Assembly: GCA_900768015.1 (NCBI GenBank)
Contig: CAAGBI010000058.1
Span: forward strand, 1 to 52,460
DNA length: 52,460 bases
From: an uncultured Alistipes sp.
GTDB lineage: Bacteria > Bacteroidota > Bacteroidia > Bacteroidales > Rikenellaceae
Reading direction: 5' to 3'
Within the stretch, counting starts at the first letter, position 1; every line of letters begins with the position of its first letter. Positions 1 to 8,162 of the stretch are shown here, one piece after another. Both the position numbers and the translations under genes were made by a program. Under the pieces are notes generated by a model. The model saw nothing but the letters and a program-made list of their open reading frames with translations, did not search any database and had not been told where the DNA came from.

Positions 1-51
1 AAAATCAGGGCACTCATCCGTCAGGGCGAGTATCCCGCAAAGTTGTGGTAG
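1..51 (+). CDS. C-terminal fragment of an unidentified protein
   Basis: An open frame enters from the left edge and stops with TAG at 49-51; the visible tail reads KIRALIRQGEYPAKLW. It is followed 25 bases later by a strong terminator, which fits the true 3' end of a plus-strand gene. Sixteen residues are too few to assign a family, so no function is proposed. Confidence 0.55.
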   Translation, partial: KIRALIRQGEYPAKLW

Positions 52-76
52 AGGTATAACTTACGATAAAAGAATA

Positions 77-115
77 ACTCTCCGAAAACGATTGTGTTTT
101 CGGAGAGTTTTGCTT
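77..115 (+). terminator. Rho-independent terminator after the left-edge gene
   Basis: A perfect 13-bp stem (ACTCTCCGAAAAC at 77-89 with its complement at 96-108) and a 6-base loop are followed by TTTGCTTTT. It should end the transcript of the gene entering from the left. Confidence 0.85.
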
Positions 116-162
116 TTCCGCCTGCCGTGAATTTCCCTATGGTCCCAGAAATTACAGTTAGT

Positions 163-202
163 GGGCTGGGGCGGCTGGGAGAGATAGGGGGAACAACGGG
201 GG
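163..202 (+). other. G-rich stretch with a G-quadruplex-type motif
   Basis: G runs at 163-165, 168-171, 177-179, 187-191 and 198-202 are separated by loops of 2, 5, 7 and 6 bases. This meets the usual G3+N1-7 pattern. It lies between the first terminator and the tRNA-Asp terminator, in a stretch with no convincing gene. Confidence 0.5.
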
Positions 203-230
203 TCGCGGATTCTAATCAGCCTATAACAAA

Positions 231-266
231 AAGAGAACGGATATCATCAGATATCCGTTCTCTTTT
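231..266 (-). terminator. Terminator of tRNA-Asp (symmetric)
   Basis: A perfect 14-bp stem (232-245 with 250-263) has a 4-base loop, with an A run on its left and a T run on its right. On the minus strand it lies directly downstream of tRNA-Asp, so it is assigned to that gene; it could also act in the plus direction. Confidence 0.8.
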
Positions 267-267
267 G

Positions 268-341
268 CGGTATGGACGGGACTCGAACCCGCGACCCCCT
301 GCGTGACAGGCAGGTATTCTAACCAGCTGAACTACCACACC
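268..341 (-). tRNA. tRNA-Asp (GTC)
   Basis: The reverse complement folds as a full cloverleaf. The acceptor stem GGTGTGG pairs with CCATACC with one G-T wobble, the D arm is TTCAGCTGGTTAGAA, the anticodon loop is CTGTCAC giving GTC, and the T loop is TTCGAGT. CCA is not encoded. A consensus promoter lies 40 bases upstream on the minus strand and a strong terminator directly downstream, so it is a single-gene unit. Confidence 0.96.
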
Positions 342-381
342 ATTTTTAGAGCCTTACAATCGTTATTTCTCGATTGCGTTG

Positions 382-411
382 CAAAGGTAGCATTTTTTCT
401 CAAACCTACAA
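382..411 (-). promoter_or_regulatory. Bacteroidota promoter of tRNA-Asp
   Basis: On the minus strand a -33 TTG (plus 409-411) is followed after 19 bases by TACCTTTG (plus 382-389), an exact match to TAnnTTTG. Confidence 0.75.
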
Positions 412-439
412 AATTTTTCGCTACTTTTTTTGAAAAATT

Positions 440-976
440 TTACTCTTTTCTGAAGAACGAGAACTGTACACTACCATAGCTGCGCGTCTGCCAATAGTTA
501 GGAAAGTTACTAACATCCTGGTCCTTAGAGTGTTCAAATATCAGAATACCATCCTCGGCAAGCAAATCGCGCTCAAAGACAAGGCGAATAACCTCCTCAC
601 TGCCCTCCAAATCGTAGGGTGCATCCGAGAAGATGAGGTCAAACTTCTTGGTACAACTCTTAAGGTAGAGGAAGACATTTGCCTTAACAGCAAAGAAGTT
701 CTCAAACTTAAGGTCGCGCGCCGTCTGGCGGATGAAGTTGTGGTGAACGCTATTAACCTCTACGGATGTGACGCTACGCGCATCGCGCGACGCAAACTCA
801 TAGCTTATGGAGCCAGTACCCGAGAAGAGGTCGAGCACATCAAGCTCCTCGAAGTCGACGAGGTTGCCAAGCACATTGAAGAGGTTCTCCTTTGCGAAGT
901 CGGTCGTTGGGCGTGCACGCAGGTTGCGTGGTGGCACGATAGTTCGACCGCGATATTTTCCGCTTATTATTCGCAT
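440..976 (-). CDS. rsmD: 16S rRNA (guanine966-N2)-methyltransferase RsmD
   Basis: This 178-residue protein has the RsmD layout. The N terminus MRIISGKYRGRTI is typical, followed by the ARPTTDFAKENLFNVL region and the SAM-binding motif VLDLFSGTGSISYEFASR at about 49-66. A catalytic-loop motif SDAPYD stands where N/DPPY/F is usual. Members methylate the N2 of G966 in 16S rRNA during 30S assembly. Its start overlaps the 3' end of the upstream gene by 10 bases, so it is translated from a shared transcript. The length is normal for the family. Confidence 0.93.
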   Translation of the reverse strand: MRIISGKYRGRTIVPPRNLRARPTTDFAKENLFNVLGNLVDFEELDVLDLFSGTGSISYEFASRDARSVTSVEVNSVHHNFIRQTARDLKFENFFAVKANVFLYLKSCTKKFDLIFSDAPYDLEGSEEVIRLVFERDLLAEDGILIFEHSKDQDVSNFPNYWQTRSYGSVQFSFFRKE

Positions 977-1554
977 ACCAGATTCTTAAATATTGGTTTC
1001 AATAGTTCTCGTAGATGCTTTACATCACCCATCGCGCGCGCGTACATATTATATATACCATACACCTCGTTCACCATAGCGAGATAGTACAATACATCTG
1101 CGTCGTTCTCACACTCAAAAGCCTCAGCAAAGCGCAAGCCTCCATCATAGACATTCACATACATAACCCCCTCCTCGAGGTGGATGACACTACCCTTCTG
1201 CAATGTTGAGTCGCCCAGAAGTGGTGAGATAAACGCTACGCCCGCGGGTATCGACACTTTAAGTGTGTCGTAGCAGGCCTTGTTAATAGCCATTACGGCC
1301 ACGACACCATTTACGGCTTTGCTATATACCGCACACTCATCGGCCGAAGGGGCCAAACCCACCTCGACGAGGTAGTCGGCAGCGTGCCCCCCATCGAAGA
1401 ACTCAGCAGGCACCAATGTAGTCTTTGCGGTGAGCAACACTACTTCAACGGGCTGCGAAGCACTACGCACCTCGGCACCAAGCTCCGAGGCTGAAAAAGA
1501 GTGTCCACCCGACTTGAGGCGGATGGACACATTATTTAGTGATGTTTGCACCAT
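967..1554 (-). CDS. DUF3822-like conserved protein
   Basis: A 195-residue soluble protein without signal peptide or membrane segment. DUF3822 proteins commonly sit just upstream of rsmD in Bacteroidota, and that position plus the general look (alternating beta strands, AVYSKAVNGVVAVMAINKACYD) is the main basis for the label. They are thought to have an actin/ASKHA-like fold but no activity is known. It seems shorter than typical members. It starts 2 bases after the preceding gene ends and overlaps rsmD by 10 bases. Confidence 0.55.
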   Translation of the reverse strand: MVQTSLNNVSIRLKSGGHSFSASELGAEVRSASQPVEVVLLTAKTTLVPAEFFDGGHAADYLVEVGLAPSADECAVYSKAVNGVVAVMAINKACYDTLKVSIPAGVAFISPLLGDSTLQKGSVIHLEEGVMYVNVYDGGLRFAEAFECENDADVLYYLAMVNEVYGIYNMYARAMGDVKHLRELLKPIFKNLVCE

Positions 1555-1556
1555 GA

Positions 1557-2384
1557 CTACTTAGCGCTACCGCCTCTGAGTGGCTGGAGAGCCTCGTTAG
1601 TTGGCTCCTCGAGGCTACCGAAAGTAACACCGAAGAACTGATCATCCATTGGGATGGGGTGTGAAGAACCGATCATGAACTTATCCTCACCTCGCTTGTC
1701 GAATACAGCCTTGATACCCTCAGCCTTCATCTTCTTCATATCCTCGCTTGCATCCTGGTGGTTGATGAAGTAAACGAACTTCTCATCGAGAAGGTTCCAG
1801 AACTCTACATTGTAAGTCTTGTGGTCGATGAACTTAACATATGGAGCGTGGCAGCACAACAAGTGTGTGCGGTAAGCACCTGAAACATAAGTTGCAGTGT
1901 CGAGCTGGAACTCAACCTCGTTGTTTGTGAAGGGGATATAACGCAAGTTAGCCATCTGCTCCTCAGTAAGGCGGCACTTACCAAATGCATCATCAAATAC
2001 AGTATCGCGAACAGCTACGCGAACAACGCGCTCGTTCTTCCAGTTGGGATCCTGCTTGCGAAGCTCCTCGATGATAGCGGCATTCTCCAAGTTGTTCTCA
2101 TCGTAGATCTGGCTACGATACTCCATGATACCGTTCAACGCGAAATCTGTAAGCTCATCCCAGTTTGTAGTAAACTCCTTCTTAGGGTTGTTGTCGCGGA
2201 AAGCCTGCTCGAGCTTTACTACATACTGACCCTTCTCTACAACTGCTGCAGTACGCTCCTCGAACTGGTTCTCGAACTTAATTGGGGTTGAAACGATGCT
2301 GAAGTTCCAATAGATAAAGACACCAACTACTGCGAGTACTACAATAGTTAAGATGGTAACCAAGATAGATCTTGAATTTTTCAT
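1557..2384 (-). CDS. Membrane-anchored periplasmic protein of unknown function
   Basis: This 275-residue protein begins with a short basic segment and one strong hydrophobic helix (about 6-27, SILVTILTIVVLAVVGVFIYW). No signal cleavage site is evident, so it is probably an N-terminally anchored protein facing the periplasm. The rest is hydrophilic and lacks catalytic motifs I recognise; it includes a Cys-His stretch (LLCCHAPYVKF). It is the first gene of a tight minus-strand unit with the DUF3822-like gene and rsmD, and is divergent from the helicase gene. I do not recognise its family. Confidence 0.8.
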   Translation of the reverse strand: MKNSRSILVTILTIVVLAVVGVFIYWNFSIVSTPIKFENQFEERTAAVVEKGQYVVKLEQAFRDNNPKKEFTTNWDELTDFALNGIMEYRSQIYDENNLENAAIIEELRKQDPNWKNERVVRVAVRDTVFDDAFGKCRLTEEQMANLRYIPFTNNEVEFQLDTATYVSGAYRTHLLCCHAPYVKFIDHKTYNVEFWNLLDEKFVYFINHQDASEDMKKMKAEGIKAVFDKRGEDKFMIGSSHPIPMDDQFFGVTFGSLEEPTNEALQPLRGGSAK

Positions 2385-2444
2385 TTTGTAATTATTTTTT
2401 ATTAAGTTTGTATCGTCTTTAGTTTACGTTCAAAATAGGGAGCT

Positions 2445-3869
2445 ATGCTTAGCACACATATTTCGCATCAAATTTACGCAAAATTATCGGTTGAAGCAAC
2501 TTTTAACCAAAAAAAAATCATAGAAAAGTTATCCGAGTGGGTGACAGAGGCAGATTATGAGCGTATCTTCCTACTTAACGGATATGCTGGAACGGGTAAA
2601 ACAACCATTATCGCCGCCTTCGTTGCAGCACTCAACGATTTGGGTATCAAAACAATACTCCTTGCACCTACTGGTCGTGCAGCAAAGGTATTATCGCACT
2701 ATGCCAAGAAGGAGGCCTTCACCATCCATAAGAAGATATATCGTGAGCGCACGATGGCAGATTACGAGTCAAAGTTCTCGCTCGACTTTAATAAGGATAA
2801 AAATGTAGTATACATTGTCGACGAAGCCTCGATGCTCTCTACTACATCTTCCGAGGGTGCAACCTTTGGGTCGGGCAACCTCCTCGAGGACCTTATAAAG
2901 TATGTACGCAGTGGCAAGGAGTGTAGACTTATGCTCGTAGGCGATGATGCGCAGCTGCCACCCGTGGGCATCGACTACAGCCCCGCCCTCGACCCCGCTG
3001 AGCTACTACCCTACGGCGATGTCGATTACAACACTATGGACGAGGTGGTGCGCCAGACGCAGGATTCGGGCATACTCTTCAACGCCACGATGCTACGCTG
3101 CATGCTCGAAAACCGCCTCTACGAGATACCCCGCTTCGACATGTCGCACCCCGACTTCCGCAGTGTGCAGGGAAATGAGCTTCTCGAGGCTCTCGAGGAG
3201 TGTTACTCGAAGTATGGTCGCGATGAGACCATCGTTATCACACGCTCGAATAAGCGTGCCAACAGATACAACGAGGGCATACGCCGCTATAACCTCTCGG
3301 CCGAGGAGGAGATTGAGAGTGGCGACATGCTGATGATTGTTAAGAACAACTACTTCTACGCCGAGCACGATGAGCACTCGCCCATGTCGTTCGTGGCGAA
3401 TGGCGATGTGGTGCGCCTTAAGCGCATACGCCGTTTCGAGGAGTTCTACGGCTTCAGGTTTATAGATGCCGTTGTGGAGTTCCCCGACTACGACGACTAC
3501 ACCATGGAGGCAAAGGTTATGCTCGACACCTTAGCTTCGGAGTCGCCATCGCTAACTCGCGAGGAGAGCCGCAAACTATTCTACGAAGTTGAGAAGGACT
3601 ACGAGGATATCAAGTCGCGCACGAAGCGCTATCGTGCCATCCGCGAAAATCAGCACTTCAACGCCATGCAAGTGAAGTTTGCCTACGCCGTAACCTGCCA
3701 TAAGGCACAGGGCGGACAGTGGAAGGCGGTCTTTGTGGATAGGTGCCTGTTTGGTGATGAGGAGATGTCGAGGGATATGATGAGGTGGTTATATACAGCC
3801 ATCACACGCGCTACGGAGCGTGTCTATCTGGTCAACTTCGACGAGAAGTTTTTGGACAACGAGGCATAA
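2445..3869 (+). CDS. RecD/Pif1-type ATP-dependent DNA helicase
   Basis: This 474-residue SF1B-type helicase has Walker A GYAGTGKTT at 46-54, Walker B VDEASM at 125-130, a GDDAQLPPVG motif III segment, and a C-terminal UvrD-like half with TCHKAQGGQW and YTAITRA. It resembles the short AAA_30/UvrD_C_2 helicases often annotated as RecD-like in Bacteroidota, rather than full RecD2 (about 700 residues, with an N-terminal HhH region). It probably unwinds DNA with 5'-3' polarity in repair, which is inferred from the family. It is monocistronic, ending before a terminator shared with the convergent DPP III gene. Confidence 0.88.
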   Translation: MLSTHISHQIYAKLSVEATFNQKKIIEKLSEWVTEADYERIFLLNGYAGTGKTTIIAAFVAALNDLGIKTILLAPTGRAAKVLSHYAKKEAFTIHKKIYRERTMADYESKFSLDFNKDKNVVYIVDEASMLSTTSSEGATFGSGNLLEDLIKYVRSGKECRLMLVGDDAQLPPVGIDYSPALDPAELLPYGDVDYNTMDEVVRQTQDSGILFNATMLRCMLENRLYEIPRFDMSHPDFRSVQGNELLEALEECYSKYGRDETIVITRSNKRANRYNEGIRRYNLSAEEEIESGDMLMIVKNNYFYAEHDEHSPMSFVANGDVVRLKRIRRFEEFYGFRFIDAVVEFPDYDDYTMEAKVMLDTLASESPSLTREESRKLFYEVEKDYEDIKSRTKRYRAIRENQHFNAMQVKFAYAVTCHKAQGGQWKAVFVDRCLFGDEEMSRDMMRWLYTAITRATERVYLVNFDEKFLDNEA

Positions 3870-3905
3870 ATATAATAATAGGATGGAATAGATTAGGTTA
3901 GAATA

Positions 3906-4031
3906 AATTTGTTGTCAGAGTGGTGCAGTAGTGGCGCTGACATGAAAAAGCCCCGGATGGGTAGTACTCGCGTACATCCCATTCGGGGCTTTGATTGAAG
4001 CGTCGCTAATGCGCCGCTATCACAACAAATT
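3906..4031. repeat. Inverted-repeat element 1 (126 bp), copy of the family at 8163-8226
   Basis: The arms AATTTGTTGT (3906-3915) and ACAACAAATT (4022-4031) are perfect complements, followed inward by CAGA and TATC. The same arms and the same inner tetranucleotides occur at 8163-8226. Inside, 3920-3937 and 4001-4018 pair at 17 of 18 positions in plus-strand RNA if G-U is allowed. A terminator hairpin forms the core. The right arm runs into the TAA stop codon (minus strand) of the DPP III gene. Confidence 0.7.
3947..3993. terminator. Bidirectional terminator between helicase and DPP III genes
   Basis: The complementary arms AAAGCCCCGGATGGG and CCCATTCGGGGCTTT flank an inner GTAC/GTAC stem, with A/T tracts on both sides. 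It lies between convergent genes and forms the core of inverted-repeat element 1. Confidence 0.8.
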
Positions 4032-6066
4032 AGTTGAAGGTTGGGAGGAACGAGTAGTTCTTCGAGTAGTCGAGGTGCTGCTCAACATAGTTGTTGTCGT
4101 AGCAAACCTTAACATCTACAATCTTACCATCCTTACCATACACAAGCTCGTATGATGGGTTCACGAAGCCACCATAAGGCTCGATGTTGAGCGCCTTGTT
4201 ACGCTCGATAACCTCTGCGTGGAGACCAGGTTCAATCTTAACAGCGTAGTTCTCAACGAGTGCCTTACCAGCCTCGTAGTCACCCTCAGACTTGATGCGC
4301 TGAACCTCGCAAAGAAGCTCACCGAAGAGCTCACGGAGGCGTACGAAGTCGTTAACAACGATATAAGTCTTACCATTCTCCTTTACGAGCTCGATAACAT
4401 TCTCATCTTTGCCCTTCTCGTAGCACCACTCAGCGATAAGCTTACGGTTACGCATGTGAGACTCCTCGACATCCTTGCCGAGCTCGATGCGTGAAAGCTG
4501 AGTCATGTAGCCGTTCATGATGTAGTCAGAGTACTGTGACCATGCAACATCCAAAGTGGGGATAAGACCAATCTCCACGAGCTTCTCATCACCGAGGTAG
4601 TAGAGAGCAAAGAGGTCTGCACGAGCCTCCTCGAGTGTTGAAGAGTATGTGCGAAGCTCATCACCCTTAGTACCAGGAGCGAGCTGACCAGAGCCGTGGC
4701 CCAAGCACTCGTGAAGGTCGGTGTGGAGGTCGTCACCAAGCTTACCATAGAGCTTAGCGCGCTCGCGATCCTCCTCACGAAGGATGAACTCCTCGCTGAA
4801 GCCGTTACCCTCAGCAGCCTTAGCATAAGCGTAAGTGATATTATCGATAGTCACACTCTTTGAGCCGTGCTCCTTACGAATCCAGTCGGCGTTGGGGAGG
4901 TTGATACCGATAGCTGTTGCGGGGTAGCAGTCGCCACCGAGCATTGCAACAGTGATAACCTTTGCAGAAACGCCCTTAACCTCCTTCTTGCGGTATGCGG
5001 GGTTGATAGGAGCGTTATCCTCGAACCACTGAGCATTTGCAGCCATAATCTCTGTACGCTTGCAAGCCTCCACATCGCGGAAGTTTACAACGCTCTCCCA
5101 AGATGCCTTGCGACCAAGGGGATCACCATAGCTCTCGATGAAGCCGTTTACGAAGTCTACATTGCAGTCTGTATCCTTAACCCAAAGGATGTTGTACTCA
5201 TCGAACTTCTTGAGGTCACCAGTGCGGTAGTAAGCGATGAGTGCCTCGATTGTAGCACGCTGAGTGTCGTCAGCCACGGTTGCAGCCTTCTCCAACCAGT
5301 ACACAATCTGCTCGATAGCCTCAGAGTACATGCCGCCAACCTTCCAAACCTGCTCAACAACATTGCCGTTCTCATCCTTAACGAGCTTAGAGTTAAGACC
5401 GTAAGAGATAGGCTCGGGGTTACCCTCGTCAGCAGCAGCCATAGCAGCGTAGAATGCCTCTACCTCCTCCTGGTTAACACCCTCGTAGTAGTTGTTAGCC
5501 GAAGCAGTGATTACATCCACACCAGCCTTCTGATTGAGGCGTGAAGCATAAAACTCCTTGTCGAAGATGATGCGGCAAAGAAGCTCCTCATCCATCTGGC
5601 GGTTATCGTCGTTGATGTAGAGTGCGAGCTGCTCACGGAACCATGGCTCAGAGAACTCTGGTGTAAACTTGTCGTTTGAGTAGTGGTGGTGGATGCCGTT
5701 AGCGAACCACATCTTCTTCAAGTACTTCTCAAAAGCCTTGAACTCTGCGCTCTCAGCCTCGGCTGTGTTACGAGCATCTGTGTAGATAGTCTCGAAAGTA
5801 CGGCGAATAGCCAAGCCATACTTGAAGTTCTGGTCGAAGAGGATGTCTCGACCACACTTTGCTGCCTCAGAGAGGTAGTAAACATACTCCTTCTCCTGGA
5901 GTGTAAGGTTCTCGAAACCTGGAACCTCATAGCGGATAACCTTGATGTCGTCGAAACGATCAACAATCCAAGGCTGCTCCTCCTGCTTAGTCTGCTCGAC
6001 AGGTGCTGTGCACGATGCCAATGCAATAACTCCCATAGCGGTAAGTCCTAAAAATTTATTCATCAT
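4030..6066 (-). CDS. Lipoprotein dipeptidyl peptidase III (peptidase M49)
   Basis: This 678-residue protein has a lipoprotein signal ending in LASC (Cys19). The M49 zinc signature HECLGH is at 452-457 and the third-ligand motif EEARAD at 479-484, and the length fits the family. DPP III removes dipeptides from the N terminus of oligopeptides using zinc; here the lipobox places it on the cell envelope, so periplasmic peptide scavenging is the likely role. Some databases mislabel such proteins as dihydrofolate reductase. Its stop codon overlaps the arm of inverted-repeat element 1. Confidence 0.93.
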   Translation of the reverse strand: MMNKFLGLTAMGVIALASCTAPVEQTKQEEQPWIVDRFDDIKVIRYEVPGFENLTLQEKEYVYYLSEAAKCGRDILFDQNFKYGLAIRRTFETIYTDARNTAEAESAEFKAFEKYLKKMWFANGIHHHYSNDKFTPEFSEPWFREQLALYINDDNRQMDEELLCRIIFDKEFYASRLNQKAGVDVITASANNYYEGVNQEEVEAFYAAMAAADEGNPEPISYGLNSKLVKDENGNVVEQVWKVGGMYSEAIEQIVYWLEKAATVADDTQRATIEALIAYYRTGDLKKFDEYNILWVKDTDCNVDFVNGFIESYGDPLGRKASWESVVNFRDVEACKRTEIMAANAQWFEDNAPINPAYRKKEVKGVSAKVITVAMLGGDCYPATAIGINLPNADWIRKEHGSKSVTIDNITYAYAKAAEGNGFSEEFILREEDRERAKLYGKLGDDLHTDLHECLGHGSGQLAPGTKGDELRTYSSTLEEARADLFALYYLGDEKLVEIGLIPTLDVAWSQYSDYIMNGYMTQLSRIELGKDVEESHMRNRKLIAEWCYEKGKDENVIELVKENGKTYIVVNDFVRLRELFGELLCEVQRIKSEGDYEAGKALVENYAVKIEPGLHAEVIERNKALNIEPYGGFVNPSYELVYGKDGKIVDVKVCYDNNYVEQHLDYSKNYSFLPTFN

Positions 6067-6171
6067 TTGTTGGTTATAGTTTGTAATACAATAATCGGTG
6101 TAAAATTACAACGAAAATATGAGACTAACAAAAAAAAGAGCCCACACCACAACTATTTACCATTTTTTTTA

Positions 6172-6179
6172 TATTTTTG
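6172..6179 (+). promoter_or_regulatory. Probable -7 element for the DUF486 gene
   Basis: TATTTTTG matches TAnnTTTG 32 bases before the ATG at 6212. I see no TTG at the -33 spacing, so only half of the promoter is supported. Confidence 0.45.
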
Positions 6180-6211
6180 TACTAACCAACCCACAATAAA
6201 AACGAAATTAT

Positions 6212-6607
6212 ATGCTTGGAAGAGGTATCTCAACAATAGCACTTCTCATCTGCTCGAATGTCTTTATGACACTTGCGTGGTATGGCCACATCGCCTTCAA
6301 GGACAAACTCGAGCGTTTTAGCTCGCCCGAAAAGCCATTCATGCTCAAGGGCATGCTCGTCATCGTACTCATCAGCTGGTGTGTGGCACTCTTGGAGTAT
6401 TGCTTCCAGGTGCCGGCCAACCGACTTGGCAGCACAGAGTTTGGAGGCCCATTTACACTATGGCACTTGAAGGTTATCCAGGAGGTTATATCGCTGGTGG
6501 TCTTCTCGCTCTTTATGGTAATATTTCTGCACGAGGGACTCAAGTGGAACCACTATGTGGGCTTCCTCTGCCTTGTACTTGCCGTATACTTCATCTTTAG
6601 AAAGTAA
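6212..6607 (+). CDS. DUF486/DMT family small membrane protein
   Basis: A 131-residue protein with four hydrophobic helices. The segments SWCVALLEYCFQVPANR and KVIQEVISLVVFSLF, followed by LKWNHYVGF and a short basic C-terminal tail, are the hallmark of the DUF486 family, related to small multidrug/DMT-type transporters. Substrate and function are unknown. It is the first gene of a two-gene unit, 24 bases before the next membrane protein. Confidence 0.88.
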   Translation: MLGRGISTIALLICSNVFMTLAWYGHIAFKDKLERFSSPEKPFMLKGMLVIVLISWCVALLEYCFQVPANRLGSTEFGGPFTLWHLKVIQEVISLVVFSLFMVIFLHEGLKWNHYVGFLCLVLAVYFIFRK

Positions 6608-6631
6608 TAACTAACAAAAAATTGTACTATT

Positions 6632-7609
6632 ATGACACCCTATCAGCAATCTATCGAGGCTGCCAAGAGTTGGAAAGAGGCAGTCGAGAAAATGTGGCAG
6701 ACACAGCGATCAATTCTTAAAGTCTCGCTTATCGGCTTGGGACTTATGATTATTGCATTTGCTCTACTATTTACAGGTATGATGATATCGTCTATCGACG
6801 ACCTCGCAACACTGTGTCTTATATTCTTTTTCCTCTTTGTTGTTGCATCATGCGTCTTCTATATCATTGCCTATGTCAAGCAGTGGACCTTCTTCTTTGA
6901 CCTCAAGCGATGGAAGAATGCCTCGCCCGCAGCATTGGTTGGAAACATCCGCATTTTGAGCATCTGCACTCTTGTGACACTCATTGGCGCTGCCGCATCG
7001 GGTGTAATCAGTGGCTTCACATCTATTCCCTACATTGGCATTATTGCATCTGTCTTTTCGTGTATCATATCTACCTTACTCTTGGCTGCTGACATCGTCA
7101 CAATAGTGATGTTCGTCAAGCTAAAGAATGCCGCAGAGGCACCCGCAAAGGTTCAGGAGGGCGCTAAGAGCATCTTCCTCTCCTACATCGTAAACTACGC
7201 GACAGCCATTATCGCTGCAATGTTCCTTGGTTTGGCTTTGACTACCGTTATTTTCAACGCTATAGACAACGATTACGACTACTATAACGAAAGTTATGCG
7301 TACTACGACTATGATGATGACTTTGATGATGCACTTGAGGATATATTCCTTTCTGGCATGATGGAGGAGAACCTCGAGGATGCTTACGATGACTTGACCG
7401 ACTCAACACTTGCTGCAACAGCATTCATCATTGCCTTCATTACTATCTTCTGTGGCGCTATAGCACGCCTCGTGCTCTACTATCGTGGCTGGTGGCTCAT
7501 CAGCAAGTCGGAGCTTCCTGTTCTTCCCGAGCCTATCGAGGAGGAGGTTGGCGAAGAGGTTGCCTACGAGGAGGTAGAGAGCATTGAAGCAGTTGAAAAC
7601 GAGCAGTAA
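6632..7609 (+). CDS. Multi-pass membrane protein with an acidic tyrosine-rich loop
   Basis: This 325-residue protein has an N-terminal cytoplasmic stretch, then about five to six hydrophobic segments in two groups. Between the fourth and fifth lies a strongly acidic, Tyr-rich loop of about 45 residues (including DYDYYNESYAYYDYDDDFDD). A Glu-rich tail ends the protein. No transporter or enzyme motif was recognised. The acidic loop could bind cations, which is speculation. It follows the DUF486 gene closely and ends at a terminator shared with the convergent metal operon. Confidence 0.8.
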   Translation: MTPYQQSIEAAKSWKEAVEKMWQTQRSILKVSLIGLGLMIIAFALLFTGMMISSIDDLATLCLIFFFLFVVASCVFYIIAYVKQWTFFFDLKRWKNASPAALVGNIRILSICTLVTLIGAAASGVISGFTSIPYIGIIASVFSCIISTLLLAADIVTIVMFVKLKNAAEAPAKVQEGAKSIFLSYIVNYATAIIAAMFLGLALTTVIFNAIDNDYDYYNESYAYYDYDDDFDDALEDIFLSGMMEENLEDAYDDLTDSTLAATAFIIAFITIFCGAIARLVLYYRGWWLISKSELPVLPEPIEEEVGEEVAYEEVESIEAVENEQ

Positions 7610-7631
7610 AAACTACTTGCCAACTAAAGAT

Positions 7632-7669
7632 ATAGGGGTTGTCCTTTTGATGGACAACCCCTATTCTTT
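7632..7669. terminator. Bidirectional terminator
   Basis: ATAGGGGTTGTCC at 7632-7644 pairs perfectly with 7652-7664 across a 7-base loop, followed by TCTTT on the plus side and a short T-rich stretch on the minus side. It separates the convergent membrane-protein and HMA genes. Confidence 0.75.
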
Positions 7670-7692
7670 GTAGTCAAACTACCAACTCGCGA

Positions 7693-8103
7693 TTAGTGCT
7701 TGTGGCTGTGACCGTGTGAGTGGTCGTGTGAATGACCGTGACCGTGGTCGTGACCATCGCAGCAAGCCGCCTCCTTCTTCTCGCCCTTTGTAGCGCAGTC
7801 GCCGCAGCAACCAGCCTCAGCCTTAATCTTAATCTTTGAGAAAGCCTTAACGAGAGCCTCGTCGTTAGTCTTAGCAGGGTCGTAAGTAACAGTTACGGTC
7901 TTTGATGGAACATCAACCTGCACATCCTTAACACCCTTCTCGTAGGGGATGGTGTTTGTCACCTTCTTTGCGCAACCCTCGCAGTCGATATCGGTTACGA
8001 AAGTTGTTGTAACGGTCTTCTTCTCGCCCTTCTTAGGCTGCTGAGCGTCAGCCACTGCTACGCTGAAAAGTGCTACGAAAAGCACCAAAATAATCTTCTT
8101 CAT
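7693..8103 (-). CDS. Periplasmic heavy-metal-associated (HMA) protein with a His-rich tail
   Basis: A 136-residue protein: signal peptide (about 1-20, ending ADA), then an HMA ferredoxin-like domain at about 31-95 with the metal site DCEGCAKKV. Next come two Cys clusters (CCGDC, CC) and a C-terminal tail of alternating His, Gly, Asp and Ser. HMA domains bind soft metals through CxxC; the His tail adds a second kind of site. It is the last gene of a unit with a TonB receptor and another His-rich exported protein, which suggests a periplasmic metal carrier or buffer. Copper, zinc or nickel are all possible. Confidence 0.88.
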   Translation of the reverse strand: MKKIILVLFVALFSVAVADAQQPKKGEKKTVTTTFVTDIDCEGCAKKVTNTIPYEKGVKDVQVDVPSKTVTVTYDPAKTNDEALVKAFSKIKIKAEAGCCGDCATKGEKKEAACCDGHDHGHGHSHDHSHGHSHKH

Positions 8104-8162
8104 AGTTTTATAATGTTTTATTAAGTTAACGCATATGTATTATAGATATTATACCTATTTGC

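Noticed and set aside
94..306. Plus-strand open frame of 70 codons
   Set aside because: It crosses a terminator, the G-rich stretch and the tRNA-Asp gene; the apparent protein motif at its end is antisense tRNA sequence.
530..1087. Plus-strand open frame of 185 codons
   Set aside because: It is antisense to rsmD and the DUF3822-like gene, with no family resemblance and no promoter.
4867..5544. Plus-strand open frame of 225 codons
   Set aside because: It is antisense to the DPP III gene, whose catalytic motifs are clear; the frame follows from its codon pattern.
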